In this document: piece after piece, positions 37,514 through 49,055 of the stretch
How positions within the stretch are numbered: position 1 is the stretch's first letter
Layout of the letters: the number at the start of each line of letters is the position of its first letter
From: Erythroxylum novogranatense
Taxonomy: Eukaryota > Streptophyta > Magnoliopsida > Malpighiales > Erythroxylaceae
Reading direction: 5' to 3'
DNA: 64,000 nt
Assembly: GCA_029891385.1 (NCBI GenBank)
Contig: CM057232.1
Location: forward strand, 70,271,824 to 70,335,823
Notes under the pieces: model-generated
Told to the model about the DNA's origin: nothing
Databases searched by the model: none
The model's input: only the letters and a program-made list of their open reading frames with translations
Made by a program: the position numbers and the translations under genes

Positions 37514-37518
37514 CCAAA

Positions 37519-40500
37519 TGTAGCACCCCCTTACCGTAGGGTATAAACTGGCACGCCCATAGGCCTTCCCGATACATATCCCACAATAAGGGAGAGCTAC
37601 GATCAGTTAGTCACTTCAATACTCACATGGCATCATATTTATAAAACCATAATATAAAATCACTAAATTTTGAAACCGAATTACTTTCTCATATCATTTC
37701 ATCAAAACATAAATTTACATGACTATCATTTTTCCAATGCCTATATACAATACTTCAAAAGGAAACTGATACAAAATCTAACTAGGTCATCCACCAAAAC
37801 AATCCCAGCTGACCGACCTGTGTGCCATGACTTCTCTTGCCAACACGATCACACAGCAGGAAAAGTCTCTCTCACTGGAGCTAGGAGTCTACTCTCTCGA
37901 TCCTAAAAAAATAGATTGCAATTTTGGGTGAGTTTGCGAACTCAATGAGAAACCATCATCGATGGTTCACTCAATTCATGCATTACGCAAATCGCGTACA
38001 GATTATCACAAAAGTACGTTCAGTATATCATATAGCAATGTACAGATTTTCACCATAGCATATTCAGAAAGAATACAAAGTATTATCACATAGATGCAAG
38101 GCACGATACCTCTTTCCCAATCCAGAAATCAATTCAATGCACAAACACGTGTATTTAAGACATTTTCTATTTTATTGCAGTGTTATGACTGAGCGCCTGT
38201 ACTGTCCCAATCTGGGCACATTAATCAGTGAGCCCGAGGCTCTAAACTGTCCCAAATGGGCGCATTAACATTGAGCTTATAGCTCTGTATTGTCCCTTTT
38301 CGGGCGCATTAAACATTGAGCATTTAGCTCTGAACTGTCCATTTTCGGGCACATTACACATTGAGCATTTAGCTCTGAACTGTCCCTTTCGGGCACATTA
38401 AACAGTGAGTGCGTCTTAGGGGTAGGAGAGCCCTCTGGGTATGTACTACTTCCCACGCATCTTCGAGATAGGAGAGCCTTCTGGGTATGCACTATTCACT
38501 TCTCGGTGGCAGCTCCAGTCACGACCGTTATTATTCGATTATTCATGGATTTTATTTATCATACTTCTATAGTGTCACATTGCAATCAGATCTAATTATC
38601 GAAATCAGTCATATCGTTCTCAATTACACATTAACACACATTGGCAATTTATCGCATTCACTACCAATTTACACATCAATGCCAAAGTTCACAATTCCTC
38701 GGACCTTCGCACCGGGATCTCAAACACAACAATTCACATATACACATAATTATTCTCCACCAAATTCTAAGTACAGATCATTTAAACAATCAAAGATTGA
38801 GGAACCAACTAGGTTACTCACCAGTAACTTCTGAGCTATTGCCTGGAAGTCCCAGCAATATTCGTGGAATGTTGATCCAACGGTGCCTCTATAACAGTTA
38901 AAGTAATCCCATTACTAAATGCACAATCAGAAGAATTCACAAATGCACATGCTGAAATGCAAAAATGTACAACGCATATTCGTGACATTCTCGGCGCTAA
39001 TTCCAATTTTCAGGCGCTAATTCCAATTTCTATTATCTTTGCCTCAAACCAACTTTTCATTCTATACGCACTATCACATTTAGACAATACCTTTAAATTC
39101 TCAAGAAAGACCTCAAAGCCACTTTACTATTCATTCGGTCAAATTCACTCATTATACTAAGTTTCTAAAACTCCAAAAGCATTTCATTTAATTCAAAAGT
39201 CTCCAAATTATACTCCAATTATCATACCACAACACTTAGGTTGAAATAATAACCTATCCTTAACTTTCATTCGATAATTGAGATCCTACTAATTGAATTC
39301 AAACTTTCTTTCTTCATCTCAATTGTAGACCTCTTTCTCTAGTTTATAACGAATCAAAAATCACTTCATTTGAAGGTTTACATCATTAGTTATGTCCGAA
39401 ATACTAAAACATAGCAGTTCAAAAAAAACCGGAGCTCGCCACGGCTAATCTGTTTGCTCACCATGACGACAGAAACAGCTTGTCATGCACAGACGAGAGT
39501 GGTTTCGCCATGCGATATTCCACAAGCTCACCGCAGCGAATGAATAAAAGCTTGCTGCGGCGAGGATCCTCGCACACGCCGCGACGAGAACATTATTTCT
39601 TGCCGCGTCGTGGCACAAACACGTCGCGACGTACGGGTTCTAGGACGTCTTCTCCGATATTGTTCTCACATTTTCTCACTCTAAAATCAGTCATAACTCA
39701 ACACAACTATCCTAATCTTTCACATTAAACACTATAAATGCATTTAAACACTATATAAACAACAAAAAAGTCAAATACTTACCAACTCAAGCTTCCACTC
39801 TTAAAACTTCCGAAATCTTCTCCAAGCCTTCAACACCTATGGCTCTCTCCCAAAACCACACAAAACTTCATCATCTCAAGGTTTAGGTTTGATTTTAAAC
39901 AACAAAGAAGGTGCAAGCAAGGATAGCAAAAGATCATGTAGGGAGGGAAACCAAGCATCAATCGAAGGAAAGAAGTAGTATGCCCTAGGGTGAAGGAGAT
40001 GATTTTTCAGCCAAAGGGGTTTCGGTAACTTTCAAAAAATCAAAGTCTAGAACTTAGGGCATTAAGGTTAAACCACATACATCTTTAAACCCTAACCACT
40101 ATTTCCTCAAACACTCTTTTAAAATCTCTTTCTCTTTTCAAAATCATTTCTAGTCAAATTCGTCTCCCGATTCTAATGGTTCAACATATTAAAATTCCTA
40201 AAATCATGTCTAATTTTTCCATTGCCATTTACCAGTTATTCAGTACTATAAAGTCCATCAGTCCGTCACCTAGAAAATTCTCCAGTTCGGACTTTTTCTC
40301 CCAATGAAACCAGAAAATTCTAAGGGTCACTAACAACTAAGAATCACTCCTAAAATATTTCCAAATTCACATTTTTCAAATACAATTATCTCAGAATTTA
40401 CAAATCACATCACATTCACAAATAAATACCGGAAAATGCCATGAATGCATGTACATATATGTGCATGCAAAATGTCTCATTCCTCTCTATATCGAGAGGC

Positions 40501-40592
40501 CAAATAAATAAACAAATCAAAGTATGAAATATGACCTACTAGCCCGTCCCAATTTACCAATATACCCTTCCCATCGGTGATGGGATGTTACA
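37519..40592 (-). repeat. E3 right LTR (5' LTR)
   Basis: 3074 bp, TG...CA, direct copy of 22409-25504. It carries an 18-bp local duplication ('ggcgctaattccaattt', 38991-39030) and lacks about 40 bp near 38495 that the left LTR keeps. Confidence 0.92.
37913..38821 (-). other. Candidate intron in E3 right LTR
   Basis: Donor AGTTACTG|GTGAGTAACC (GT at 38821) and acceptor ATCTATTTTTTTAG|GATCG (ending 37913), 909 nt. Hairpin at 37951-37967. As the 5' LTR, this copy would be the one transcribed into the leader. Confidence 0.5.
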
Positions 40593-40597
40593 ATATC

Positions 40598-41025
40598 AAT
40601 AAAACCTTTATTTGTTTGATTCCCAAATGCTCTAAACCCACAAACTTTGCTGAGTTCAAACCTATGACCTACACAAATTTCCTTTACAAAATTATCTCAA
40701 AAATTATGACAACTAGATTGAACAGAGCACTAACCCCTATGATCAGTAAGAATCGAGGTGTCTTCTTGAATGACAAACAAATTAGAGATAATATTCTCAT
40801 AGTACAAGAGCTTTTAAAGGATTATTCTAGATCCAACTACTCTCGAAATTGCATAATAAAGATAGACTTTCACAAAGCCTTCGACAATGTGAGCTGCGAC
40901 TTCCTATGGGAAATGCTGAAGGCCTATAGGTTTCCAGACATATTCATTTGATGGTTAAGGGGAAGCATATCTTCTGCTTATTTTTTAGTATTGATCAATG
41001 GCAATCCTACCAAATTCTTTAAAGC
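40598..41025 (+). pseudogene. LINE D ORF2, reverse transcriptase first half
   Basis: The open frame through 40577-40951 gives FICLIPKC, FKPMTYTNFLYKIISKI, RLNRALTPMIS, DKQIRDNILIVQELLKDY and IKIDFHKAFDNVSCDFLWEML. These are the N-terminal RT motifs of plant L1 elements, including the first catalytic Asp in KIDFHKAFD. The frame joins 22408 once E3 and one ATATC copy are set aside. E6 interrupts at 41025, inside the segment leading to 'RGLRQGDPLSP'. Confidence 0.88.
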
Positions 41026-42071
41026 CATAAGGCCCCAAATTATACCCTAGTTGAAATGTTACATATTTATGAAGGTAATTATGATAGGTGTTAAAATTGT
41101 GACATGATTGTAAGTTGTATATGTTTGAATTTTGGTTTAATGGATCATACTTAGTAATTTAGAATTAATTGATATCATTAGAGATTTGAGGTAGTAAAAT
41201 GTGCATTTGGATTAGGAAAATTGTCAAATTGGTACATGAAAAATTAGAATGACTAAGCCTATAAATTAGTGACATTTGGCATAGCTAATGTATTGATATT
41301 TGGCAATATTAGATGAGTGATAAGTAGCCTAATTGAATTATGAAATTTGACAACATTCATTAAATGAAAAATGGCTTAATGAAAGTCTGACAATTGGTAG
41401 CTTAAATGTAGGACATATGTGATACATGCAAAGAAAACATATACCTTATAGTGGGAGTGACACCTAGCATCAAATGAGTCCAACTAAGGTAGAAGTGTCT
41501 CTGTTGGTTATTCTTTCTCTTCGTGCTCAATCACCATCGAAACTATCCCTTTCCTTCAGCTCTGAAATTTTGTTGCAAATCTATGCATTACCACTCCAAA
41601 TTCTTAGCCAAATATTGCATCAAGGAAGTAGATTATGTTATCTTCTATGTTGTCTTCTTGGTGCTAAGATTTGCACCTTGATCTTGGACTTGTGTTGGTT
41701 GCATGAAAGGTTTGATTGACTTGTTCTTTAGATTAGGAATTTGAAGTTAAGAAGGTAAGGGACTGCTAGACTTGTTAGCATGCTATAATATAAATTATTT
41801 GATGCTTGAATTGGATAGAATATGTATTGAATTAATGATGAATTGATGTTTAGAACAAGATACTTGTTTGATAGCTTTTGCTTTAGATGTTGATACCTAA
41901 AAGATCATAGATTGTGAGATGCTTAATGAATAATTTTTGAATTAGTTTGGATATGAATTTGATGAGGCATCGAAGCATGAATAAGGTATAATTGAAGTGA
42001 AATTGATGGACTTTGGTGAAGGTTTGTGGAATGGAAATGAAAAAGTTAAGTTTTGGAAACAAACTGAAGGT

Positions 42072-42124
42072 TGTGGGTGAGTGAACCTTCAGTTCACTCA
42101 TCCCACAATTGTGGGATATATAAG
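42072..42124 (+). promoter_or_regulatory. E6 LTR promoter: hairpin, palindrome and TATA box
   Basis: TTGTGGGTGAGTGAAC (42072-42087) pairs with GTTCACTCATCCCACAA (42093-42109). The second arm overlaps the perfect 16-bp palindrome TCCCACAATTGTGGGA (42102-42117), which runs straight into TATATAA (42118-42124). Confidence 0.6.
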
Positions 42125-42734
42125 GCACATTCCCATGGACATGGGAAATGAATAGGAAGGTGAAAAACTTAGTTTTGTGCAATTATTGAACTATATAGGG
42201 TTAGGTAATTTTCTTTGATACATTGGGACTTAATTAGACTTGTTTAAGGCGTGAAATGAACTTAAATTGTGTTCAGATTAATTGAGTAAAAGGTAATTTA
42301 GTTATGGATTGATAATTGAGGTAATTACTTAAGGAATATATGGTTAGAAAATAATATGTCTAATGTTAAAATGTATGGTGTGTTCAAGGATAAATGTGTC
42401 CTTATGAACACAAATGTGTTTTTGTTAAGGCTTATGTGATGAAAATTGAATATGAATATTTGTGAATTGGGAATTTGTGTGATTATATATAATGTGTAAA
42501 TACATAATGCATTTATTGGTACATTACTGCAAATTTTTATGTTAATGAGGTATGTTACCTTGTTGGACGTGAAACATTATGTTCAATTTGAGAAAAATGA
42601 AATAAAGACATATGTTATGCATTACATCTTTTGCATATGATTTTAAAATCTGAAATGGTTTGTTTTAAAACTGCTAAGTCTTAGTCGTGAATAAATAGGC
42701 ATGTCTATAAGAGTCTGCAGCTGCTCCTATAACC

Positions 42735-42855
42735 AGACACTAAGGTGTCTTCTGTAACTAGACATTAAGGTGTCTTCTGTGCCAAACACTCCAGTGTCTT
42801 ATGATTTTAGACACTTCTATGTCTTCTGTTTTAGATACCAAGCATGGGTATCTTC
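42735..42855. repeat. 25-bp minisatellite with hairpin units, E6
   Basis: Words agacac/agacat/aaacac/agatac recur at 42735, 42760, 42784, 42809 and 42833. Each unit has the near-palindrome 'agacac..aaggtgtct'. A second run of about 27-bp units built on 'ttctgttatgatata' follows at 42930-43125. Confidence 0.8.
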
Positions 42856-43260
42856 TATTCTAGTCCCGTTATCCACTTCTGTAAAAAGGATTAGCAGGCT
42901 AATTTGTTTTGTAATCTATTACATGCTCAATTTTGATATAATCAAGCTCTGTTCTAAAATAACTAAGTTCTATTATGATATAATCAAATACTGTTTTAAT
43001 ACAGACAAGTTCTATTCTGATACTTTAAAGTTCTGTTATGATATTATGGTATTCTGTTCTAATACTTGTAAACTTTGCTCTGAAGCCAATATATCCTATT
43101 TTGATATGTAATATTCTATTATGAGATACATATTGTTTGGATTGCGCTTCAATATGAACAATTAAAGATTGCTTGAGATGTGATCTGATTCTGTATATGT
43201 GAATATTAGACGACTGTTAGAAACAATCACCAAATTGTATCTTGTTTAGTTATTTCCCTA

Positions 43261-43277
43261 CTAAGCTTTATGCTTAG
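43261..43277 (+). promoter_or_regulatory. E6 LTR hairpin CTAAGC/GCTTAG
   Basis: CTAAGCTTTATGCTTAG, a 6-bp stem near the 3' side of the LTR, positioned like the hairpins of E1, E2, E3 and E5. Confidence 0.45.
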
Positions 43278-44134
43278 CATGATGGTTTTGCCTTCGTGTA
43301 AATTCTGATAAGAAGGTTTAAAGACTGAAACAAACACAACTGTAGTAGCCAAGGAGATTGTGTTTTGTTTTGAAAATGTTCAATTTGTTATTGTTGGATC
43401 CCGTTTCCGAAACCCAACTACTCATACAGATTTCCTCATAAACGTTAGAAACCTTAGACATTCTAAAACCGGTGTAAAAAAAATTTTTTTCTTTTCCTCA
43501 TATTCTTCTATTCTCTTTTCCTTTATTCAAACTCAATCACATTCGAATTTCGGGTAAATCGGAGGTCCTCATAATTTTTTTATTTTTTTTATTTTTTATT
43601 TATTCTTTACTCCGATTTGGACGCACCATACCTCGTTGGAGAAAATCTTAACAAGTTCTACACACCTTAAGAAATACCTCCAAAGCTAATTCCATCATTA
43701 AGATAGTCTAAACGCCAAATGGAGTTTCTACCAAATTTAGAGAATTTGGACAGACCTCCCTAAAATTGATCTAGCCAAATTTTCCATTTCATTCCCAGTC
43801 TATAACCCCGCATAAAACACTTCTATCTTCCAACTCAATAGCACAACCCATCCCCAACTCAAGGGCCACATCGCAATCTTAATCATCTATCATTTGAATT
43901 CTTAAAACTATTTCATCTCATCCTTATTTTTATCATTTCCATGCATACATCCGACATTCTTTCTTATAATACATACACTATACAATTGAAACTTCTAAGC
44001 CTTACTAATGACATAAAACCAAAGCAATACTAAGAGTCAAAGGACATTTAGCCCATTACATTCTCAAACATAACATTTAAAATCAATTGCATTGAGTTGC
44101 TTCACTTAGATGTGGGACTCGGCCGTGCAAGACA

Positions 44135-44991
44135 CTGTGAGGGAAAAGGGGTGAGCTCGATTTACTCCGTGGTAACACATTTATACATTAAACAATAAGT
44201 GAAAATTTGTCTTTTAACTTTCAAACATTTCCCATTCGGAATTGAAAACCTTTCAAAAGTCATTTTCTCATTTCTCAAAATCTCAAACCTTTTTCAAATC
44301 ATGCCCAGCTTTAAACATGAATGCATCACATCATAATCAAATTAAAATCACATAATCAACTCAAAATCACATAATACGTCAAGGAGGTTAGTGTTGGACC
44401 CCACACCCCACCCGTAGGTGTTTGCAGGTTATATCATGGCGTGTGTTTCATGGGTGATACACGGCATCCAACACAAACCACATAACACATCAAATGGTTT
44501 GGTTTGGTCCCAATAAGACGATCGCACATTCCCAAGATAATGGCTTCAAGTAATTGTGAATGAGGGAGTTTGAGATCGAACTCCTATACCACTAGCGGGC
44601 AGCCGGCGAAGGCTATAAACATGTAGAGACCAAAGGCAATCGACTCACAACGGACCGACCAAACCCACATAGCACTTAAGCAAAACGGAAATTCAAATTG
44701 CCCAAGGCACATTTCAAAATTTTGATTTTCATATCGCACATTCTCATTCACAATTTCACATAATTCACATAGCAAATCAAATATCATTACCAATATCAAT
44801 AAAGTATGCAATACTTTTGATAATTTTATCAAAATCATTCATAAATGATAAATGCATGTAAGTATCAAATCTCCATAATTGACAAATCCTTCAAGTATCA
44901 TGAATTTCAGAAAATTTCTTCATTTATCAAAACATTTTGAAACTCAGAAATAATACTTAGCTTATAATTCAAGTATAAATATCTTACCCAC
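44135..44991 (-). other. Candidate intron in LTR E5
   Basis: On the minus strand, donor AAATTCAG|GTGGGTAAG (GT at 44991) and acceptor CACCCCTTTTCCCTCACAG|TG (ending 44135) enclose 857 nt. A GAGCTC...-type inverted repeat adjoins the acceptor. Confidence 0.45.
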
Positions 44992-47399
44992 CTGAATTTT
45001 CCTTAAGCTTTAGGATTGACCACATTGTCCTTCTTTAATCTCCACGAGCCTTAATTAAGCATAACAATGCTAATTAACAATAATTCTCAAGGCTGGAATT
45101 TTAAAAGAACGTCAAAACTTGACTTTCAACTTTCAAAAATCTCATTTATACTTTAACTCAACTATAACATCTAAAACCTATCTCAAATGAATCAATTATA
45201 TTTAACAATCTCATGTCTAAACGCTACTCAACAAATCTAACTTTTTTTTTTTTTTTGAATTTCACAACCCATGTTCCTTCCTTTAACTCTAAGATAGATC
45301 TCAATATCTCAATTCATTTTCAAGAAACCCATTAAACACAAAAACCCTCATTTCCAATAGATATATCATTGCTGAAATTTTGTAAAGAAAAGGAAACATG
45401 CAAATTCTTTCATATAACCTCACAAAAACCATAATCTAACAAATGGGAACAATGCTGGAAATTTTCCCAAACCTCCATTTCTATCTAATTCTTCATACTA
45501 AGCACTTCAAATATACAAGTCATTCATTCCAAGGTGATGTGAACCATTTCTATTCACACTTCAACATCTCATACCCAATTCTGAGTCCCTATATGATCAT
45601 ACAACACAAATCATATCCTTTTAATTACACTAAACACTCAAATGAACATGATCAAGAACATCCATTTACAACTATCTCCACATTCCATCTTAGTACTTCA
45701 CTTACCCTACATTCATTCACTCAAGAACCCAATCAATAACTCAAAACCAATCATGATGTAACATCTAGCATTAAACAAGAACCAAAACAGAACATATATA
45801 GCTACCCTTTTATAAACCTCTTCCTAACCCATCTTACCCATACTTTACTTCAACCAATAGCATTAACATGTATTAAATAACCATCAAGATTTGAAAATCT
45901 CTAAGTTTAGAACCCCTTCACAACAATTCTGATTTTTCCGAAACTCAAACCCCAACTTCATACTCATTCTTTTCTTCTACTCATTCTTCAAATCAAGCAA
46001 GAAAAGATAAAACCTAACAATCAAAACCATGAATTAACAACTAATACACATGCTGATTTTTCTTTCCACTTTCCTAATTCTTCTTCTTTCATTTACTAAT
46101 CCTTCACTCAAACCATCATTAGCAAATAAGAAAGAATAAACCTAACAATAATCATGAATTACCAATCAATACTCATGCTGAAATTTTTCTAAGAATGGCA
46201 AACTTGGCTTAAACAATCATCGAAATTTACCTAACTTTACTTAAACCTTTCTTAAGTCATTTAAACCCAAAACCCATCAAGAAACTTAAACAAATTCCAG
46301 AATTTTTCATACCCAAGAAAACCAGATTTTTCTCTCAACTTCCATTTACTCTTCTTCTTTTCTTATTCTTTCATAACCCAACTCTTCTAATCACTTCAAC
46401 TCATTCTAATCACCATTATCAAGCAAGAAAATCAAACGCTAAACAATAAAACCATAAATTACACATGCTGAAATTTTGGAAAGAATGGAAAAACTTCCAT
46501 TTTCACTACCCTAACTTTCCTTATACCTTTGTTAAGCTACTCCAATTAAAACCCCCTTCAAAACCAACCCAAAAATTCGAAATTCCCAAACCCTAGGCCA
46601 TATATGCATGCTGAAATTTTAATTAAGTCTCTATCATTCTTCCTCTTTTCTTTTTCCTTCACTATACTCTTCAATTCACCATCTTAACCAAGAAATGAAA
46701 AAAAAATCCAAATTCGAAACCCTAATTCATGAAATCTGAATTTTGAAACCTTCCTAATCTCTTCTTCTTTCTTCATCAATCAACTTCCAATCATCATGCT
46801 TAAGCAAGAAAGGAAGAACTACAACAAGAAACTAAGAAAATTTCTAAATCCTTACCTTGAAAAGTGACCCATGACTTTCTTCTTCCTTTGGCTCAAATGG
46901 AAGACAACTCTTCCTCTTTCCTTTGGCTTTCTCAAGAACCCCTAAGAACTCCAAAGATCTTCACGTTTTTCTTCTTCTTTCCCTTTGGATAGCCAAAATC
47001 ATCTCTTCTTTTTTTCTCTTTGGCTAGCCGAATCCCCCTCTCTTCTTCCTTTCATTTTCGTAGACTCCCTTCTCTTTTTTGTTTTTCCAAAAATAACGAG
47101 CTCCTCTCTCCTTTTTCTCCAAGTTTCCAGACCCTTCTATTGTTTTAAGCCATGTCATTAAATGGTAGGTAAGAGACCAAAGTGCCCTTCTCTTATAAGC
47201 CTATTTTCAAGTTTGCCCCTGCACTTCCATTTGAAAAATCTGATACATTACGTCCAGAATTTGAGCAACTAAACGAAATAATTTGGGCAAACTTTCTTCT
47301 TGAAAATTGTTCCTATAGATCATACGAATCCAACGTCACTGACGGCGCTCAATTCGGATCTAAAACGAAGAAGTTATGGCCGAATTACTAACTGACCTG

Positions 47400-48480
47400 C
47401 ACAAAATCCGAAACTGAACTTTAACATAACTTCAGTCCAGAATTTGACAATCTTAGAGATGAAATTAAATTTCGATCCCTTCACAAGAGTTGTAGCTCTA
47501 TATCTTAAATTTATTTTCCCTCAAGAATCACCTCAATCGGAGTTGTATAACTCCCGAAAATTGCAAAATACTGAACTATGTTCAGAAAATTATCCAACTT
47601 ATAACCTATAACTCATCTCTTACTTTGGTTCCATCAATCTCTTTCCATTAAATCTCCTAAAAATCATAATTCTTCATAAAAATGAACGTAATTGTCTTAG
47701 GAATCCAACGCTTCAAAAATCAAGTCAATCGGATGTCGGACGACGGAATTATAAGCAAAAGATTACAAACGGGATCGGATTAAAAACAAACTATCGGAAC
47801 TTCAAAATTGAACTTCTTAAAAATCATATCTCTCGATCCCGAACTCGGAATTGCGACAAATTTGGTGTCTATGGAAAGATAAAAGGAAGCTCTACAACTT
47901 CCCTGAAGAACAGAAAAATCCAATTAGCTTCCAAAGAAATCAAATTTCCACTCAAAGATTCTGTCTTAATCAGTTTTTCCTAAACAACTTCCAATTTTTC
48001 ATCGCTCATAACTCCTAGCCTCGATATCGAAAAATTACAAACTTTATGGCGTCGGAAAGATCGACATACAAGCTACAACTTTCAGTAAAGCCACTTTTTC
48101 CAATTCCGACTAAATCCATACGACGAGTGGCCTCAAGTACAAAGACATGCAAATCTATACTTAATAACATTTTCAAAACAAAGCATATCTTCCGAAATTC
48201 ATATTTCTCAATCCCGACGTCGAAAAATAGCAAACTTTATGTCCACAAAAAGCTCTCGACAGAGGCTACAAGTTTCACGTTGATCATTTTCTCGGATTTT
48301 GCCTCAATTAAAAAGTCAATTTTTTTCTCAAAGTTAAACTTCAAACGAACTTTGACTGATCATAACTCTCACTCCCGATATCGAAAAATATCAAACTTTA
48401 TATCTACGAAAAGCTCTTGACATAAACTACAAGTTTCCAGAAGACCATTTTATCAAATTTTGCCTACATCAAAAGTCAAC
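47400..48480. repeat. Degenerate ~180-bp phrase array in E5
   Basis: 'cataactc' or 'catatctc' words followed by 'cccga..tcg', 'caaactttat', 'gaaagctc' and 'ctacaagttt' recur at about 47825, 48007, 48200 and 48361 (spacing 182, 193, 161), with weaker copies from 47424. The E1 equivalents lie at 358, 751, 931 and 1108 in reverse sense. Confidence 0.65.
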
Positions 48481-49055
48481 TCTCAAAGTCAAACATTCTC
48501 TCTCCAAAAAGTCAAACTTTCTAAATTCTTCAAATTTTCACACTTTTTCTCTTTAATTCTTGCTATTTAACTTTATTTCAATCAACTCATCCACTTTCCT
48601 CTCATAATCCATATAAGTTCACTCAAATATCAAAGTCCTCAAAAATTAAACAATTCTTTTCTCATAAATTATTTCTTAATTTCATCAAATTTCCTTAAAT
48701 TCATAATTTTCTCACCAATTTCTTTCTCATTTAAAATTCATTTTAATATTTCTATTTTTCATCAAAAGTTCGGGGTCCAACAGTTATTGAGTTGTATTTT
48801 ATGAAATGAGACATATTGGAATTTATATTTTGTTTGATAGTTTGTAATAACCTTAATATAGGTTGGATTTGGATTTAAGGCTTGTATGTGAAAAGTACCA
48901 TGTGTATGTTATGTTCTAAATATTACCCAACCTATCGAATGAAATGTAGGTTACTTAAGTATCTAGAAATGCTTTAGCATGTTTTAGATTATTTTAGTAT
49001 TGTTTTGTATAGTATCTGCATATCCTCCCAAGGGGTATGGGGGTGTTACAAAAGC

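Larger units (their letters stand above)
22409..40592 (-). mobile_element. E3: Tekay/Del-type chromovirus (Ty3/gypsy), interrupted by E4
   Basis: Direct LTRs (22409-25504, 37519-40592) run TGTAGC...GATGTTACA on the plus strand and are bracketed by a perfect target duplication ATATC (22404-22408 / 40593-40597). Minus-strand order is 5' LTR, Met-i primer site, gag, protease, RT-RNase H, [E4], RNase H end, integrase with chromodomain-like tail, polypurine tract, 3' LTR. Gag-pol order, LTR size and the integrase tail fit the Tekay clade of plant chromoviruses. Without E4 it is about 10.8 kb. It is inactivated by several point stops and frameshifts, but most domains are easily readable, so decay is moderate. 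It sits inside LINE D ORF2. Confidence 0.93.
43392..48784 (-). mobile_element. E5: 5.4-kb solo LTR of the E1 family, nested in E6
   Basis: Ends TGTTGGATCCC...GGGGTCCAACA with a perfect target duplication GTTAT (43387-43391 / 48785-48789). No internal domains, primer site or second LTR were found, and it is collinear, in reverse orientation, with E1. Giant non-coding LTRs near 5 kb are known from Ogre/Tat-like lineages, but the lineage cannot be assigned without an interior. Subregions: splice-acceptor and hairpin zone near 44135-44165, AT-rich middle (44200-46850), C/T-rich zone (46860-47130), and the ~180-bp phrase array (about 47400-48480). Sense strand is inferred from motif order. Confidence 0.85.
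41026..49050 (+). mobile_element. E6: solo LTR (about 2.6 kb) containing E5
   Basis: Bracketed by the perfect target duplication AAAGC (41021-41025 / 49051-49055) in LINE D. The right end is GGGGGTGTTACA. The left end CATAAGGCCCC looks like TGTAAGGCCCC changed at two bases. No second LTR or coding domain is present, so a solo LTR left by unequal recombination is the simplest reading. A TATA box at 42118-42124 and the GGGGGTGTTACA-type 3' end suggest plus-strand sense. Confidence 0.8.

Noticed and set aside
42735..43125. Short repeats considered as a satellite or CRISPR array
   Set aside because: Degenerate 25-27-bp units within solo LTR E6; no conserved repeat with variable spacers.
44392..44410. 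Second 'tgttggacccca' resembling an LTR start inside E5
   Set aside because: No matching second LTR end or repeated copy follows; probably a chance or old internal match.
48046..48420. 124-codon plus-strand frame
   Set aside because: Created by the ~180-bp phrase array of LTR E5; no protein similarity.
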